Assembly (NCBI GenBank): GCA_964503965.1
Contig: CAZDCK010000004.1
Span: forward strand, 1-64,000
DNA length: 64,000 nucleotides
Direction: 5' to 3'
Source: Eutrophocola sp964503965
GTDB lineage: Bacteria; Pseudomonadota; Gammaproteobacteria; Pseudomonadales; Pseudohongiellaceae
Shown: in pieces, positions 9,288 through 18,289 of the stretch
Layout: the number at the start of each line of letters is the position of its first letter
Numbering within the stretch: position 1 is the stretch's first letter
The notes under the pieces: generated by a model
What the model saw: only the letters and a program-made list of their open reading frames with translations
What the model was told of the DNA's origin: nothing
Database searches by the model: none
Program-made: the position numbers and the translations under genes

Positions 9288-10928
9288 ATGAAAATCACTA
9301 AAACCTTATCCAATACAAAGCTGAACCGGCGTCATTTTATCCGGGCAAGCGCAATGACGACAGCGGGGCTTTCCCTGGCTGGAATCGCTCTGCCGGGTCT
9401 GGCACAGGATACCTACCTGACCACTGTTGGCGGCACAGCAAGTACCCGATACGGCAGGGTGCGTGGGTTGTTGAAGGAAGGTGTTCATCAGTTCTGGGGG
9501 GTGCCTTATGCAGCGTCGACAGCCGGTGCCAATCGCTTCATGCCACCGAGGCCGCCTGCTGCCTGGTCGGGTGTGAATGATCATTTCCAGATCGCCCACA
9601 ATGCCCCGATACAACCCGGGGCTCAGGAACCGGCGCCGGTGGTAACTGCCCTGAATCGCCTGAGTCCGGAAGGGGAGGATTGCCTCAATGTGAATATCTT
9701 CACCCCGGGGCTGGATAATGCGGCGCGCCCTGTCATGGTGTGGCTGCATGGTGGCGGCTTCTCCGCAGGGGCGGGTAATTACCTGTTGTACGATGGTACC
9801 AACCTGGCGAAGAAGGAAGACGTGGTGGTCGTCTCGGTAAACCATCGCCTGAATATTTTCGGGTTCCTTCACCTGGCCGATGTCGGAGGTGATCAGTGGG
9901 CACAGTCTACCAATGTGGGTATGCAGGATATTGTCGCCACCCTGCAATGGATAAGGGACAACATCGAGAATTTCGGAGGTGATCCGGATCGTGTCACCAT
10001 CTTTGGCCAGTCCGGTGGCGGGCGTAAGACCACCACCCTGATGGCGATGCCATCGGCTGAAGGACTATTTCACCGCTGTATTTCCCAGAGCGGTGTGGCG
10101 GTGCGGGGTGTGAGTGCTGATGTGGCGAATGAAGGCACCGAACGTTTTCTGGGTAAACTGGGTATCAGGCCCAACCAGCTTGACCGCCTGCAATCCCTGA
10201 GTGTCAAACAGATCCAGGATGCCTACTATAGTGAGCCGGCCATTGCCGGGCTGGGTGTCGGGCCGGTCGTTGACGGTAATATTCTTCCACGCGACCAGTG
10301 GGATCCAACGGCGCCATCCTGGTCTTCCAATGTACCCTTACTGGTGGGTTCCACGGAAACGGAAAATGGTTGGATCGGCCCACCCCCTTATGAACTTTCC
10401 GATGCCGATATGCTGGAACGTTTTACTACGCGCCTGGCCAATAACGATGCCGCAACAGGACGCGAGCTGGTGGACCTGTACAGGAAACTGCATCCAGATG
10501 TGCGAAACCAGACGCTGTGGTTGACCGCTGAGTCCGACGACACCCGTCGCCGTGATGCCCAGCTTGCGAGCCGGCTTAAACATGCGCAGGGGGGAGCGCC
10601 GGCCTACCTGTATTTCTTTGACTGGTATTCTCCTGTACACAATAATCGCATGGGTTCCTACCACACGCTCGATATTCCCTTCGTTTTCTACAACATGGAT
10701 CTGGGAGCGTCCATGACAGGTTCATCCCAGGCCCGTTACCAGTTGGGTCATGTCATGAGTGCCGCCTGGGCTGCCTTTGCCCGAAATGGAAACCCTGATC
10801 ATGCTGACATGCCCCACTGGCCAGCGTTCGATCCAGACAATTATCCCACCATGATGTTCGGGGATACCGTCAGGGTGATGGACGATCCTAACCGGGAAGC
10901 TCGCCTGGCACTGGCCCGCTTGAGGTAA
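9288..10928 (+). CDS. Tat-exported type-B carboxylesterase
   Basis: 546 residues from the ATG at 9288, chosen over 9273 because GGGGGA at 9278-9283 is spaced for it. A twin-arginine signal (NRRHFIRAS, RR at 14-15) ends near LAQ40. Type-B esterase marks: EDCLNVNIF at about 130-138, oxyanion-hole HGGGF at about 154-158, nucleophile Ser242 in GQSGGG (family consensus GESAGG), acid in STETENG and catalytic His in GSYHTLDIPF. It should hydrolyse carboxylic esters in the periplasm; the substrate is unknown. The nucleophile elbow differs from consensus but keeps Ser and both small residues. Confidence 0.9.
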   Translation: MKITKTLSNTKLNRRHFIRASAMTTAGLSLAGIALPGLAQDTYLTTVGGTASTRYGRVRGLLKEGVHQFWGVPYAASTAGANRFMPPRPPAAWSGVNDHFQIAHNAPIQPGAQEPAPVVTALNRLSPEGEDCLNVNIFTPGLDNAARPVMVWLHGGGFSAGAGNYLLYDGTNLAKKEDVVVVSVNHRLNIFGFLHLADVGGDQWAQSTNVGMQDIVATLQWIRDNIENFGGDPDRVTIFGQSGGGRKTTTLMAMPSAEGLFHRCISQSGVAVRGVSADVANEGTERFLGKLGIRPNQLDRLQSLSVKQIQDAYYSEPAIAGLGVGPVVDGNILPRDQWDPTAPSWSSNVPLLVGSTETENGWIGPPPYELSDADMLERFTTRLANNDAATGRELVDLYRKLHPDVRNQTLWLTAESDDTRRRDAQLASRLKHAQGGAPAYLYFFDWYSPVHNNRMGSYHTLDIPFVFYNMDLGASMTGSSQARYQLGHVMSAAWAAFARNGNPDHADMPHWPAFDPDNYPTMMFGDTVRVMDDPNREARLALARLR

Positions 10929-10953
10929 AAATAACCTGGATAAATAAAAGTGG

Positions 10954-11295
10954 TCATATCAACGCCAGGGCATCCTGCAGTTCCTTCACTGTCGTTGGAC
11001 GTACCACCTGGGTTACTTCCTTGCCATCCAGCAGGAAGATCAGCGTTGGCCACAACTTGATCCCGAACTGACGTCCAAGCCGTTGGCTTTTGCCATCCTG
11101 TACCCGGATATGGAGTACGGGGCTGTTTGATAATGCCTCTGAAATTATTGGCGTCGCAGCCTGGCAGATGCCACAGGAGTTGCTGCCGAACTCAAGAATC
11201 ACAGGGCCGGACATGGCATCGAGGGTGTCACGATCCGGGGCGTTCCAGGAATAAGGTGCCAGCATGGAATACTCGTTACAAATTGGTGGAGCCAT
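10954..11295 (-). CDS. Thioredoxin-like protein
   Basis: 113 residues, close to the 105-110 of a minimal thioredoxin. The redox motif is CGIC (41-44) after a strand ending LEFGSNS, and the cis-Pro segment LWPTLIFLLDGK is in its expected place. There is no signal peptide, so it is probably cytoplasmic. The motif differs from thioredoxin CGPC, which usually changes redox potential. A shorter start at residue 11 (11265) is possible. It is divergent from the GST gene and convergent with the esterase. Confidence 0.85.
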   Translation of the reverse strand: MAPPICNEYSMLAPYSWNAPDRDTLDAMSGPVILEFGSNSCGICQAATPIISEALSNSPVLHIRVQDGKSQRLGRQFGIKLWPTLIFLLDGKEVTQVVRPTTVKELQDALALI

Positions 11296-11429
11296 TTTAT
11301 CTGAAGGGCTACCAAGGATGACAGGCTTCCTGTAATTTATGCCATTACCAGCCAGTCAGGGCTGTCACCAGAATAATCAAAACGAGACTCGCCATGACAC
11401 AATGTCATGTGCCACCCAAAGGACTTTCT

Positions 11430-12044
11430 ATGCTGACCTTCTTTTATGCTCCCGGTTCATGCGCCACGGCCACGCACCTGGCCCTGGAACAGTCCGGCTT
11501 GACCTACACGGTGAAAAAAGTGGATTTTAAAAACCAGGAACAGCGTTCACCTGAGTTCCTGAGAATCAATCCCAAGGGACGGGTTCCGGCGCTGGTCACA
11601 GACCAGGGTGTGTTGACTGAAAATCCGGCCTTGTTGGTGTATATCGCACAACTGGCGCCGGAGGCCAAACTCGCCCCACTGGATGATCCATTCGCTTTCG
11701 CGCAAATGCAGTCATTCAACAGTTACCTGGCATCTACCGTGCATGTAGCACATGCCCATCGCTATCGCGGATACCGCTGGTCCGATGATGAAGCTGCTAT
11801 TGCCACCATGGTGGCAAAAGTACCGCAGAATATGCGCGACTGTTTTACCCTCATCGAAAATGATTACCTGCAGGGTCCCTGGGTGCTGGGTGACAATTTT
11901 TCCGTGAGTGACATGTACCTGTTCACGATCTGTCGCTGGCTGGAAGGGGATGAAGTGGACATCCATGAATTTCCGCGTGTGGCGGATCATTTTCAGCGTA
12001 TGCAGGAAATCCCGGCTGTGCAGAGAGTATTGGCGCAACTCTGA
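11430..12044 (+). CDS. Glutathione S-transferase family protein
   Basis: 204 residues with both GST domains. The N-terminal thioredoxin-like half begins MLTFFYAPGSCATATH, matching the beta-class YxPGAC pattern with Cys11 in the active-site position, followed by the cis-Pro NPKGRVPAL and a TENPALLVYIA glutathione-binding helix. The all-helical C-terminal half includes the DNFSVSDMYLF capping motif. The ATG at 11430 is preferred because it follows AAAGGA at proper spacing and starts the first strand. Cytoplasmic conjugation or thiol transfer is expected. Confidence 0.92.
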   Translation: MLTFFYAPGSCATATHLALEQSGLTYTVKKVDFKNQEQRSPEFLRINPKGRVPALVTDQGVLTENPALLVYIAQLAPEAKLAPLDDPFAFAQMQSFNSYLASTVHVAHAHRYRGYRWSDDEAAIATMVAKVPQNMRDCFTLIENDYLQGPWVLGDNFSVSDMYLFTICRWLEGDEVDIHEFPRVADHFQRMQEIPAVQRVLAQL

Positions 12045-12083
12045 TGAGCGCGCCTGGACTGCCCTGCACAGGCCAATGGTTAT

Positions 12084-12953
12084 TCAGTCTTCCTGACCTT
12101 CGATGGGAGCAATACCCCGGGGCATACCGGGTTCACTGCCACCGAGTATCTGCTGTGCCCCCAGGCGAATAAGCCGGGTATCAGAGGCTGCCTGGAAAAA
12201 GGTATAGCCATCGCGCACGCCTTTCCATGCCGAAGGACCTGCCAGATACTTGCCAGCAGCCAGGGTTTCATCCTTGATAGTCGAGATCAGGGCTTCATAC
12301 TGCGGATCGCCCTGGCGGTAGCCGGAAAAGCTGCCGATGTCGGAGCTGGCTGCAAACACGATATCCACGTGCTCCATATTGGCAATCTGGCCAGCAATTT
12401 CCACACCTGCCGGATTTTCGATCATGGCGACGATCATGATGTTGTCATTGGCCAGCTCACGATAGTCACGCCCCCAGATGGCTCCATACTGACCACCCCC
12501 CTGGCTGCGTTTGCCAATGGGAGGGAATTTGGCATACGTAATCGCATTTTCAATTTTTTCCACGGTATCTACCATCGGCACAATAATGCCCAGGGCGCCA
12601 ATGTCTGTCGCCTTCTGGATATCGCCTTCACTATCGGTTGGAACACGTATGAATGGAATTGCCGGTCCCGGACAGGCGCGGATCATGACGGCAACCTCGG
12701 CAAAGGTTAGCGGACTGTGCTGCATCTCGATCCAGAGAAAATCAAAGCCCGAATTGGCCATGGCACAGTAAATCTCGATGTCTGAAGAGCTCACTGTGCC
12801 GCCAACTACCTGCTCGCCGGCGGCCAGTTTCTGTTTCACGGTGTTGAAGATGTTACCTTCAGCAGCCTGTGTGGTGGGCAAAACCGCCATTAGCAGGAGC
12901 AATGCGAGAAGTGGGAATGGCCTTGTCCAGCTGGCCTGGGATGTATGTTTCAT
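12084..12953 (-). CDS. Exported HpcH/HpaI aldolase-family protein
   Basis: 289 residues. The class II HpaI fold is recognisable, with the catalytic residues in place: His79 in MQHSP, Arg103 in FIRVP, metal ligands Glu179 in MIENPAG and Asp205 in ASSDIG. Family members cleave 2-keto-3-deoxy acids with a divalent metal and are normally cytoplasmic. Here the first 30 residues form a hydrophobic signal peptide (LLALLLLMAVLPTTQA), so this copy should be periplasmic or anchored. It is divergent from the Tat-exported SMP-30 lactonase gene. A sugar-acid or aromatic side-chain substrate is possible but unproven. Confidence 0.85.
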   Translation of the reverse strand: MKHTSQASWTRPFPLLALLLLMAVLPTTQAAEGNIFNTVKQKLAAGEQVVGGTVSSSDIEIYCAMANSGFDFLWIEMQHSPLTFAEVAVMIRACPGPAIPFIRVPTDSEGDIQKATDIGALGIIVPMVDTVEKIENAITYAKFPPIGKRSQGGGQYGAIWGRDYRELANDNIMIVAMIENPAGVEIAGQIANMEHVDIVFAASSDIGSFSGYRQGDPQYEALISTIKDETLAAGKYLAGPSAWKGVRDGYTFFQAASDTRLIRLGAQQILGGSEPGMPRGIAPIEGQED

Positions 12954-13008
12954 GGGTCCCCTCCATAAAAGTGTTCGTTATTATTATCAATGCTTTCTAT
13001 ATGGTTTT

Positions 13009-13040
13009 TATTCTGTGTAATATTGGTTATAAACAGAATA
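13009..13040. promoter_or_regulatory. Inverted repeat in divergent promoter region
   Basis: Perfect 8 bp arms TATTCTGT and ACAGAATA whose centres are 24 bases apart, in an AT-rich stretch between the divergent aldolase and lactonase genes. Position and form suit a dimeric regulator, but the arms are short and this is only a candidate operator. Confidence 0.35.
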
Positions 13041-13109
13041 GAAAACAAGTACAGTCATACTGACAGTAAACAAGTCAGAAAGTAAGGCTTTGTGGAGCCC
13101 GGGGGGAGT

Positions 13110-14168
13110 ATGAAACGATTCAGTCGACGACACGTACTTCGCGGCATGGGTTCGTCCGTGCTGCCATTGGTCCCGGGAATCGTGCGCGCCCAATCGGGTG
13201 ATATTGAAGCCATGACTTTAGCCCCCAGCCAGCGTGACTGGAGCGGTAACAATCCTCTGCGCTACCCCGATCCTGATGTTGTTGCCCTGGATCCCCGCTT
13301 TAATCCCTATATGTTGTTTAACTCACCCATCCAGCGGCTCCATACCGGGACCTTGTGGGCGGAAGGGCCTGCCTGGAATGGGGTGGGGCGCTACCTCGTG
13401 TGGAGTGATATTCCAGGCAATGTGCAGAAACGCTGGTTGGCGGATGACGGTGAAGTCACCACGTTCCGGCAACCTTCAAACAACAGTAACGGCAATACCT
13501 TTGATTTCCAGGGGCGTCAGTTATCCGCGGAGCATGGTGCCCGCCGGGTGGTTCGTTATGAGTCCAATGGTCAGGTCACTGTCATTGCAGACAGCTTTGA
13601 GGGCCGCAAATTAAACTCTCCCAATGATGTCGTGGTCCACCCGGACGGCAGTATCTGGTTTACCGATCCGGTCTATGGTATCCGGGACACCGCCTACGAA
13701 GGAAATGCCGGTGAAAGTGAAAATGCCCCTGTTGTGTATCGCGTGGATGGTGACAGCGGTCGCATCACTGTGGCCACGGATGAGGTGGTGATGCCCAATG
13801 GTCTGTGTTTTTCACCCGACTACTCAACATTGTATGTTGCAGATACAGGTGCGGCAGAAACTCGTGTCTTCAATGTGGATGGCGAGCACCTGAAAAGTGG
13901 TCGCACCTTTGTGCAGCTAAAAGCACCGGGAGGCGTTCGCTCGGTGGCGGACGGAATTCGTTGCGATACTGATGGTAACCTGTGGTGCGGTGCTGCCCCC
14001 GGTGTTCAGATAGTCGCTCCGGACGGGGATCAGATCGGCATGATCCTGTTGCCGGAACTTTGTGCCAATCTCTGTTTTGGCGGCACCAAACGCAACCGTC
14101 TGTTCATGACGGCCAGTCAGTCACTGTATGCGCTGTATGTTGGCGCAAAAGGCGCCCATATCTGCTAG
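13110..14168 (+). CDS. Tat-exported SMP-30/gluconolactonase-family protein
   Basis: 352 residues from the ATG at 13110, which has GGGGGGAG just upstream. Twin-arginine signal SRRHVLRGMG at the N-terminus. The six-bladed propeller carries the family metal ligands: Glu in LWAEGPAW, Asn in LNSPNDVVVHPDG and Asp in VADGIRCDTDGNLW. Members hydrolyse sugar or other lactones. It heads a same-strand run of six genes ending at 19982, with a cytochrome c gene 11 bases downstream, so it probably acts with the PQQ dehydrogenase encoded there by opening the lactone product in the periplasm. Confidence 0.9.
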   Translation: MKRFSRRHVLRGMGSSVLPLVPGIVRAQSGDIEAMTLAPSQRDWSGNNPLRYPDPDVVALDPRFNPYMLFNSPIQRLHTGTLWAEGPAWNGVGRYLVWSDIPGNVQKRWLADDGEVTTFRQPSNNSNGNTFDFQGRQLSAEHGARRVVRYESNGQVTVIADSFEGRKLNSPNDVVVHPDGSIWFTDPVYGIRDTAYEGNAGESENAPVVYRVDGDSGRITVATDEVVMPNGLCFSPDYSTLYVADTGAAETRVFNVDGEHLKSGRTFVQLKAPGGVRSVADGIRCDTDGNLWCGAAPGVQIVAPDGDQIGMILLPELCANLCFGGTKRNRLFMTASQSLYALYVGAKGAHIC

Positions 14169-14179
14169 GAATTGTCTTT

Positions 14180-14626
14180 ATGGTAGTTAAATTGCTTAAA
14201 CCGATGGCGGGATTCATGTTACTGCTATCGATTATCATATCACCGGGGGTGAATGCCCAGGAATTCGGGGGCAGCTCCTTGCTGGACGGGGCCTTTACCG
14301 AAGAGCAGGCCATCAATGGGCAGACACTTTATTATGATCATTGCCTGCAATGCCATGGCGAGGCCATGAACGGGGTTGATCAGGCGCCGCCACTGGCTGG
14401 CCCGCAATTTGCCAGCAACTGGTCAGGAGAGACACTGCTGTCACTGGTGGAGCGCATGAACACCATGCCTCCGGACAGGCCTGGTGTATTGTCCCGACAG
14501 CAGGCGGTGGACTTGCTGGCCTTTATACTCTGGTTCAATGAACTGCCTCTGGGTACCACACCGATGGCATCGGATCGGGATAGCCTGATGAACATTGTTT
14601 TCGAAACACCGACACCACAATATTGA
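14180..14626 (+). CDS. Exported monoheme cytochrome c
   Basis: 148 residues with a signal peptide cleaved near NAQ27. One heme-binding motif CLQCH (55-59) follows the typical GQTLYYDH helix, and MNTMPP supplies candidate axial Met. The fold and size match class I cytochrome c of the type found beside quinoprotein dehydrogenases. The start at 14180 is supported by TAGGA nine bases upstream; a longer frame runs back into the lactonase gene and is discounted. It is likely the electron acceptor for the PQQ dehydrogenase encoded next. Confidence 0.9.
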   Translation: MVVKLLKPMAGFMLLLSIIISPGVNAQEFGGSSLLDGAFTEEQAINGQTLYYDHCLQCHGEAMNGVDQAPPLAGPQFASNWSGETLLSLVERMNTMPPDRPGVLSRQQAVDLLAFILWFNELPLGTTPMASDRDSLMNIVFETPTPQY

Positions 14627-14664
14627 ATACATATTACAAACAGACAATGGCGCTGGGGGATGAG

Positions 14665-16707
14665 ATGAATCCGGGAAAGATAATCATGAATAGAGCGTGC
14701 TCAGGAATGGGGATGGCCGCGATTCTGCTGATGTTGATCAGTGCAGGGGTGCAGGCCCAGTCTGAGATCAATGACTATCAGGCACAGGGTGAATGGACAA
14801 CCTATGGGGCCAACCTGGCCAGTCATCGGTACTCACCCCTGGACCAGATCAATGCGGACAATTTTCAGGACCTGGAAATTGCCTGGCGTCTGAATACTGA
14901 TTTCCTGGGTCCACGTCCCGATGGTCTTTACGGGGCCACTCCTTTATATGTGGATGGTGTGCTTTATGCGACGGCAGGTACCCGTAGAACGGTTATTGCC
15001 ATGAACCCGGAAACAGCCGAACTATTATGGATATATCGTGAGGATGAAGGGGCGCGTGGTGCGGCCGGTGCTCGTCAGGGCGCAGGGCGAGGCCTGTCCT
15101 GGTGGGAAAGTGAAGACGGGTCAGAGCAACGCCTGATTTATGTCACTCCCGGTTATCGTATGATTGCGCTGGATCCTGAAACTGGTGAGCGGGTTCGTAC
15201 TTTTGGCGAGGATGGGGTCGTTGATCTTAAAAAGAATTTTGACCAGGAAGTTGATCCTGATGGCGGTAATATCGGTCTGAATGCCACGCCGCTGGTGGTC
15301 GGGGATGTTGTGGTGGTAGGAGCCTCTCACAGGCCATCGACGCCGGTAGAAACCCGGTGGGATACCCGCGGTTATGTGCGTGGTTTCGATGTGCGCACCG
15401 GTGAACGGCTCTGGATTTTTCACACGATTCCCCTGAGGGGCGAGTTCGGTTACGACACCTGGAATGGCACGGCGGAGCAGAATGGTAATACCGGTGTGTG
15501 GGCACAGCTCAGTGCCGATCCTGAACTGGGACTGGTTTACCTGCCCGTGGAAATGCCGACGTCCGATTACAACGGCTACAACCGCGACGGTGACGGCCTA
15601 TTTGGCGAATCCCTGGTGGCGGTGGATGTGAATACCGGTGAACGCAAGTGGCATTACCAGTTTATACATCATGGTATCTGGGACTGGGATCTGCCATGCG
15701 CTCCCATTCTGTTCGACATGGAAAAAGATGGTCGCACGATAAAAGCCCTCGCCCAACCAAGCAAGCAGGCTTTCCTGTATGTACTCAACCGGGAAACCGG
15801 TGAGCCCATCTGGCCTTTCGAGGAACGTCCCGTTCCTCAATCGGAATCAGCCTACGAAAGAACCAGTGCGACACAGCCTTTTCCTACCAGGCCGGTAGCC
15901 TTTGACCGCCAGGGCCTGACACGGGATGATCTGAATGACCTGACGCCGGCTCTCAGGGCCGAAGCCGAACAGTTGGTAGAACAGTTCCAGTTGGCGGACA
16001 TGTTCACGCCGCCAGCGGTTACCAGGGATGGCGGTCCTATCGGTACGCTGATGCTGCCGTCCAATGTGGGCGGCGCCAATTGGCCGGGGGGAAGTTTTGA
16101 TCCGGAAACTAACCGGCTTTACATCCATTCGCATTCAGCGGTTTTCAACCTGCCCAATGTGGATGCGGATTTTGAACCGTTTAATCCCGGACCCGAGGGC
16201 GAAGCCCCTGCGCCCAGGGCGAGGCCCATGGGGCTGGGGCTTCGACCACGCCGGATTGACCCCTACCTGCAGGGCAATATTCCCCTGATCAAACCGCCCT
16301 ATGACCGGATCACGGCCTATGACATGAATACTGGCGATATGCTCTGGCAGAAAACCCACGGCACCACGGAAGACCGGATTCGCAACAATCCGGCCCTGGC
16401 AGGTGTTGAGGATATCGACCGATTAGGTTCCTATGGCCGCATCTTTATCGGTACACTGGTCACAGGCAGCTTGGTAATAGCAGGAGAAGGAGCGACTCAC
16501 ACCAATGAGGACGGTGAGACCGTCGCCCTGTTGCGGGCCTATGACAAGGCCACCGGGGAGGATGTGGAAGGGAGAATCGAGATGCCTGCCAGGCAGACAG
16601 GCTCTCCGATGACCTTTATGCACAATGGCAAACAGTACATCGTACTCGCGGTCACCCATGGTGGCGCCAATGCCGGTGGAGAGCTTGTCGCATATACTTT
16701 GCCCTGA
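14665..16707 (+). CDS. PQQ-dependent dehydrogenase, glucose-dehydrogenase-like
   Basis: About 680 residues: a signal peptide ending near GVQAQ, then an eight-bladed quinoprotein propeller. Marks are WTTYGANLASHRYSPL at the start of the propeller, repeated W-motifs ending blades (TGERLWIFHT, TGERKWHYQF), and HHGIWDWDLPCAPIL, the form usual in membrane glucose dehydrogenase and its soluble relatives. There is no heme motif, so electrons must leave to a partner, probably the cytochromes encoded on either side. Three in-frame starts are possible (14647, 14665, 14686); 14665 has the best purine-rich site. Substrate unknown, likely a sugar or polyol. Confidence 0.88.
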   Translation: MNPGKIIMNRACSGMGMAAILLMLISAGVQAQSEINDYQAQGEWTTYGANLASHRYSPLDQINADNFQDLEIAWRLNTDFLGPRPDGLYGATPLYVDGVLYATAGTRRTVIAMNPETAELLWIYREDEGARGAAGARQGAGRGLSWWESEDGSEQRLIYVTPGYRMIALDPETGERVRTFGEDGVVDLKKNFDQEVDPDGGNIGLNATPLVVGDVVVVGASHRPSTPVETRWDTRGYVRGFDVRTGERLWIFHTIPLRGEFGYDTWNGTAEQNGNTGVWAQLSADPELGLVYLPVEMPTSDYNGYNRDGDGLFGESLVAVDVNTGERKWHYQFIHHGIWDWDLPCAPILFDMEKDGRTIKALAQPSKQAFLYVLNRETGEPIWPFEERPVPQSESAYERTSATQPFPTRPVAFDRQGLTRDDLNDLTPALRAEAEQLVEQFQLADMFTPPAVTRDGGPIGTLMLPSNVGGANWPGGSFDPETNRLYIHSHSAVFNLPNVDADFEPFNPGPEGEAPAPRARPMGLGLRPRRIDPYLQGNIPLIKPPYDRITAYDMNTGDMLWQKTHGTTEDRIRNNPALAGVEDIDRLGSYGRIFIGTLVTGSLVIAGEGATHTNEDGETVALLRAYDKATGEDVEGRIEMPARQTGSPMTFMHNGKQYIVLAVTHGGANAGGELVAYTLP

Positions 16708-16747
16708 GGCCCGGTTGCGACACCATATTCATGCAGGTAATTAAATA

Positions 16748-18289
16748 ATGAAGAGTAAAGTTTCAACCGTAATCGTCATAGCCATTCTGGGTGCTGGTGC
16801 TTCCAGTCTGGCCCAGGACCTGCCAGGTGATTCCTCTGATATGATTGACCAGTGGTGGTCTCCCGGAGATGGCAGATCCTTGCCGCCTTATGTTGAATAC
16901 ACCAATGAATACGGACGTCTTGGTTTGATCAATACTGCCGGGACAGTCCAGACTGACGGTCATCCTTTCTTTGAGGCGCTGGGGTCCAATGGCCGCGGCT
17001 GTGTAACCTGTCACCAACCCTCGGATGCCATGTCCCTTTCCGCAAAAACTATTCGCCAGCGCTGGCAGGATACCCAGGGCAGTGATCCCCTGTTTGCTGC
17101 CATCGATGGCAAGGACTGTCCGAATCTGCCGGAAGGGGAGGCCGAATCACATTCTTTGCTCCTCAAGCGTGGGTTGTTCCGTGTCGCACTGCCCTGGCCT
17201 CCGGAGAATGCCGAGCCTGAATTCACATTAGAAGTGGTTCGTGACCCCACCGGTTGCAACACCGATCCGGTATATGGGATCAGCGGTGAACAGAAAAAGA
17301 TATCCGTTTACCGCCGGCCACGTCCGGCCATGAATATTCGTTATGTGGCCTCATCAAGGTTTGGCGTATCGCCATTCATTGGAAAAACCGGTCAACTTTC
17401 GGCGATTGATCCGGATACTGGAAAGCCACAGAACATGAACATGATGGCAGATGCCCGAGTGGTGACGCCAAAAACACAGGCCCAGTCGGCGGCGGGTGAT
17501 CACATGGGGGTCACGCTGACAGAAACCCAGCTTAACCGTATCCGTGATTTTGAATTGCAGATATATGGTGCCCAGGCCTGGTCCAATGGGGCCGGGGACC
17601 TGAATGAGGAAGATGGGCCTTCGGGCATCGGTCCCCAGGCCATGGCTGATGGCAGGGATGGTGTGCTAGGCAACAACACCACGCGCTTCGTTTTCCCCAT
17701 GGAAAACAAGTGGGCGAATCTGTCCGCAGGAAAAACTGAAGAAGAAAATGCCAGGAATGCATTCAGGGAGTCAGTGCAGCGTGGCCATGATGTATTTTTT
17801 TACCGGACATTCTGGATCAAGGATGCCACCCACATCAATACAGTGGGATTGGGCAATCCAATCAAGCGCACCTGTTCGACCTGTCATGGCATGCATATGA
17901 CAGGTATGGATACGGCCAATGGCTGGATGGATCTGGGAACCACCAATCATCCATGGGCACTGGAGCCGCCGGAAAGTCCGTGGGCTGACGAATTGCCGGA
18001 AATGCCATTATTCAAGATAACCTGTTCTGACGATTTGCCACCCCATCCATTTCTAGGACGTACTATCTATACCCAGGACCCCGGTCGTGCCCTGATTTCC
18101 GGCAAGTGTGAAGACGTTGGGGCCATTGTTATCCAGCAGTTTAGGGGGTTGTCCGCAAGAGCCCCCTACTTCGTCAACGGATCTGCCGCCGACCTGCATG
18201 AGGTAGTAGATTTTTATGATCGGCGGTTCAATATCCGCTTTACCGAGCAGGAACGTATTGACCTGGTCAATTTCCTGAGTGTGCTGTGA
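16748..18289 (+). CDS. Exported diheme cytochrome c (MauG/peroxidase-like C-terminus)
   Basis: 513 residues, signal peptide ending near LAQ23. Two heme motifs, CVTCH (85-89) and CSTCH (376-380). The end of the protein, RGLSARAPYFVNGSAADLHEVVDFYDRRF, is the conserved C-terminal segment of diheme peroxidase/MauG-type cytochromes, but the long insert between the hemes is unusual. The ATG is 40 bases after the PQQ dehydrogenase stop, and the stop overlaps the next start (TGATG), so it is in the same operon. A role in electron transfer from the quinoprotein is likely; peroxidase activity cannot be judged. Confidence 0.85.
   Translation: MKSKVSTVIVIAILGAGASSLAQDLPGDSSDMIDQWWSPGDGRSLPPYVEYTNEYGRLGLINTAGTVQTDGHPFFEALGSNGRGCVTCHQPSDAMSLSAKTIRQRWQDTQGSDPLFAAIDGKDCPNLPEGEAESHSLLLKRGLFRVALPWPPENAEPEFTLEVVRDPTGCNTDPVYGISGEQKKISVYRRPRPAMNIRYVASSRFGVSPFIGKTGQLSAIDPDTGKPQNMNMMADARVVTPKTQAQSAAGDHMGVTLTETQLNRIRDFELQIYGAQAWSNGAGDLNEEDGPSGIGPQAMADGRDGVLGNNTTRFVFPMENKWANLSAGKTEEENARNAFRESVQRGHDVFFYRTFWIKDATHINTVGLGNPIKRTCSTCHGMHMTGMDTANGWMDLGTTNHPWALEPPESPWADELPEMPLFKITCSDDLPPHPFLGRTIYTQDPGRALISGKCEDVGAIVIQQFRGLSARAPYFVNGSAADLHEVVDFYDRRFNIRFTEQERIDLVNFLSVL

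Noticed and set aside
13982..14179. N-terminal extension of the cytochrome c gene
   Set aside because: It runs through the end of the lactonase gene; the ATG at 14180 has a ribosome site and begins a signal peptide.
14665..16707. WDWD in the glucose-dehydrogenase-like protein read as a lanthanide mark
   Set aside because: WDxD is usual in membrane glucose-dehydrogenase-type proteins, which do not use lanthanides.
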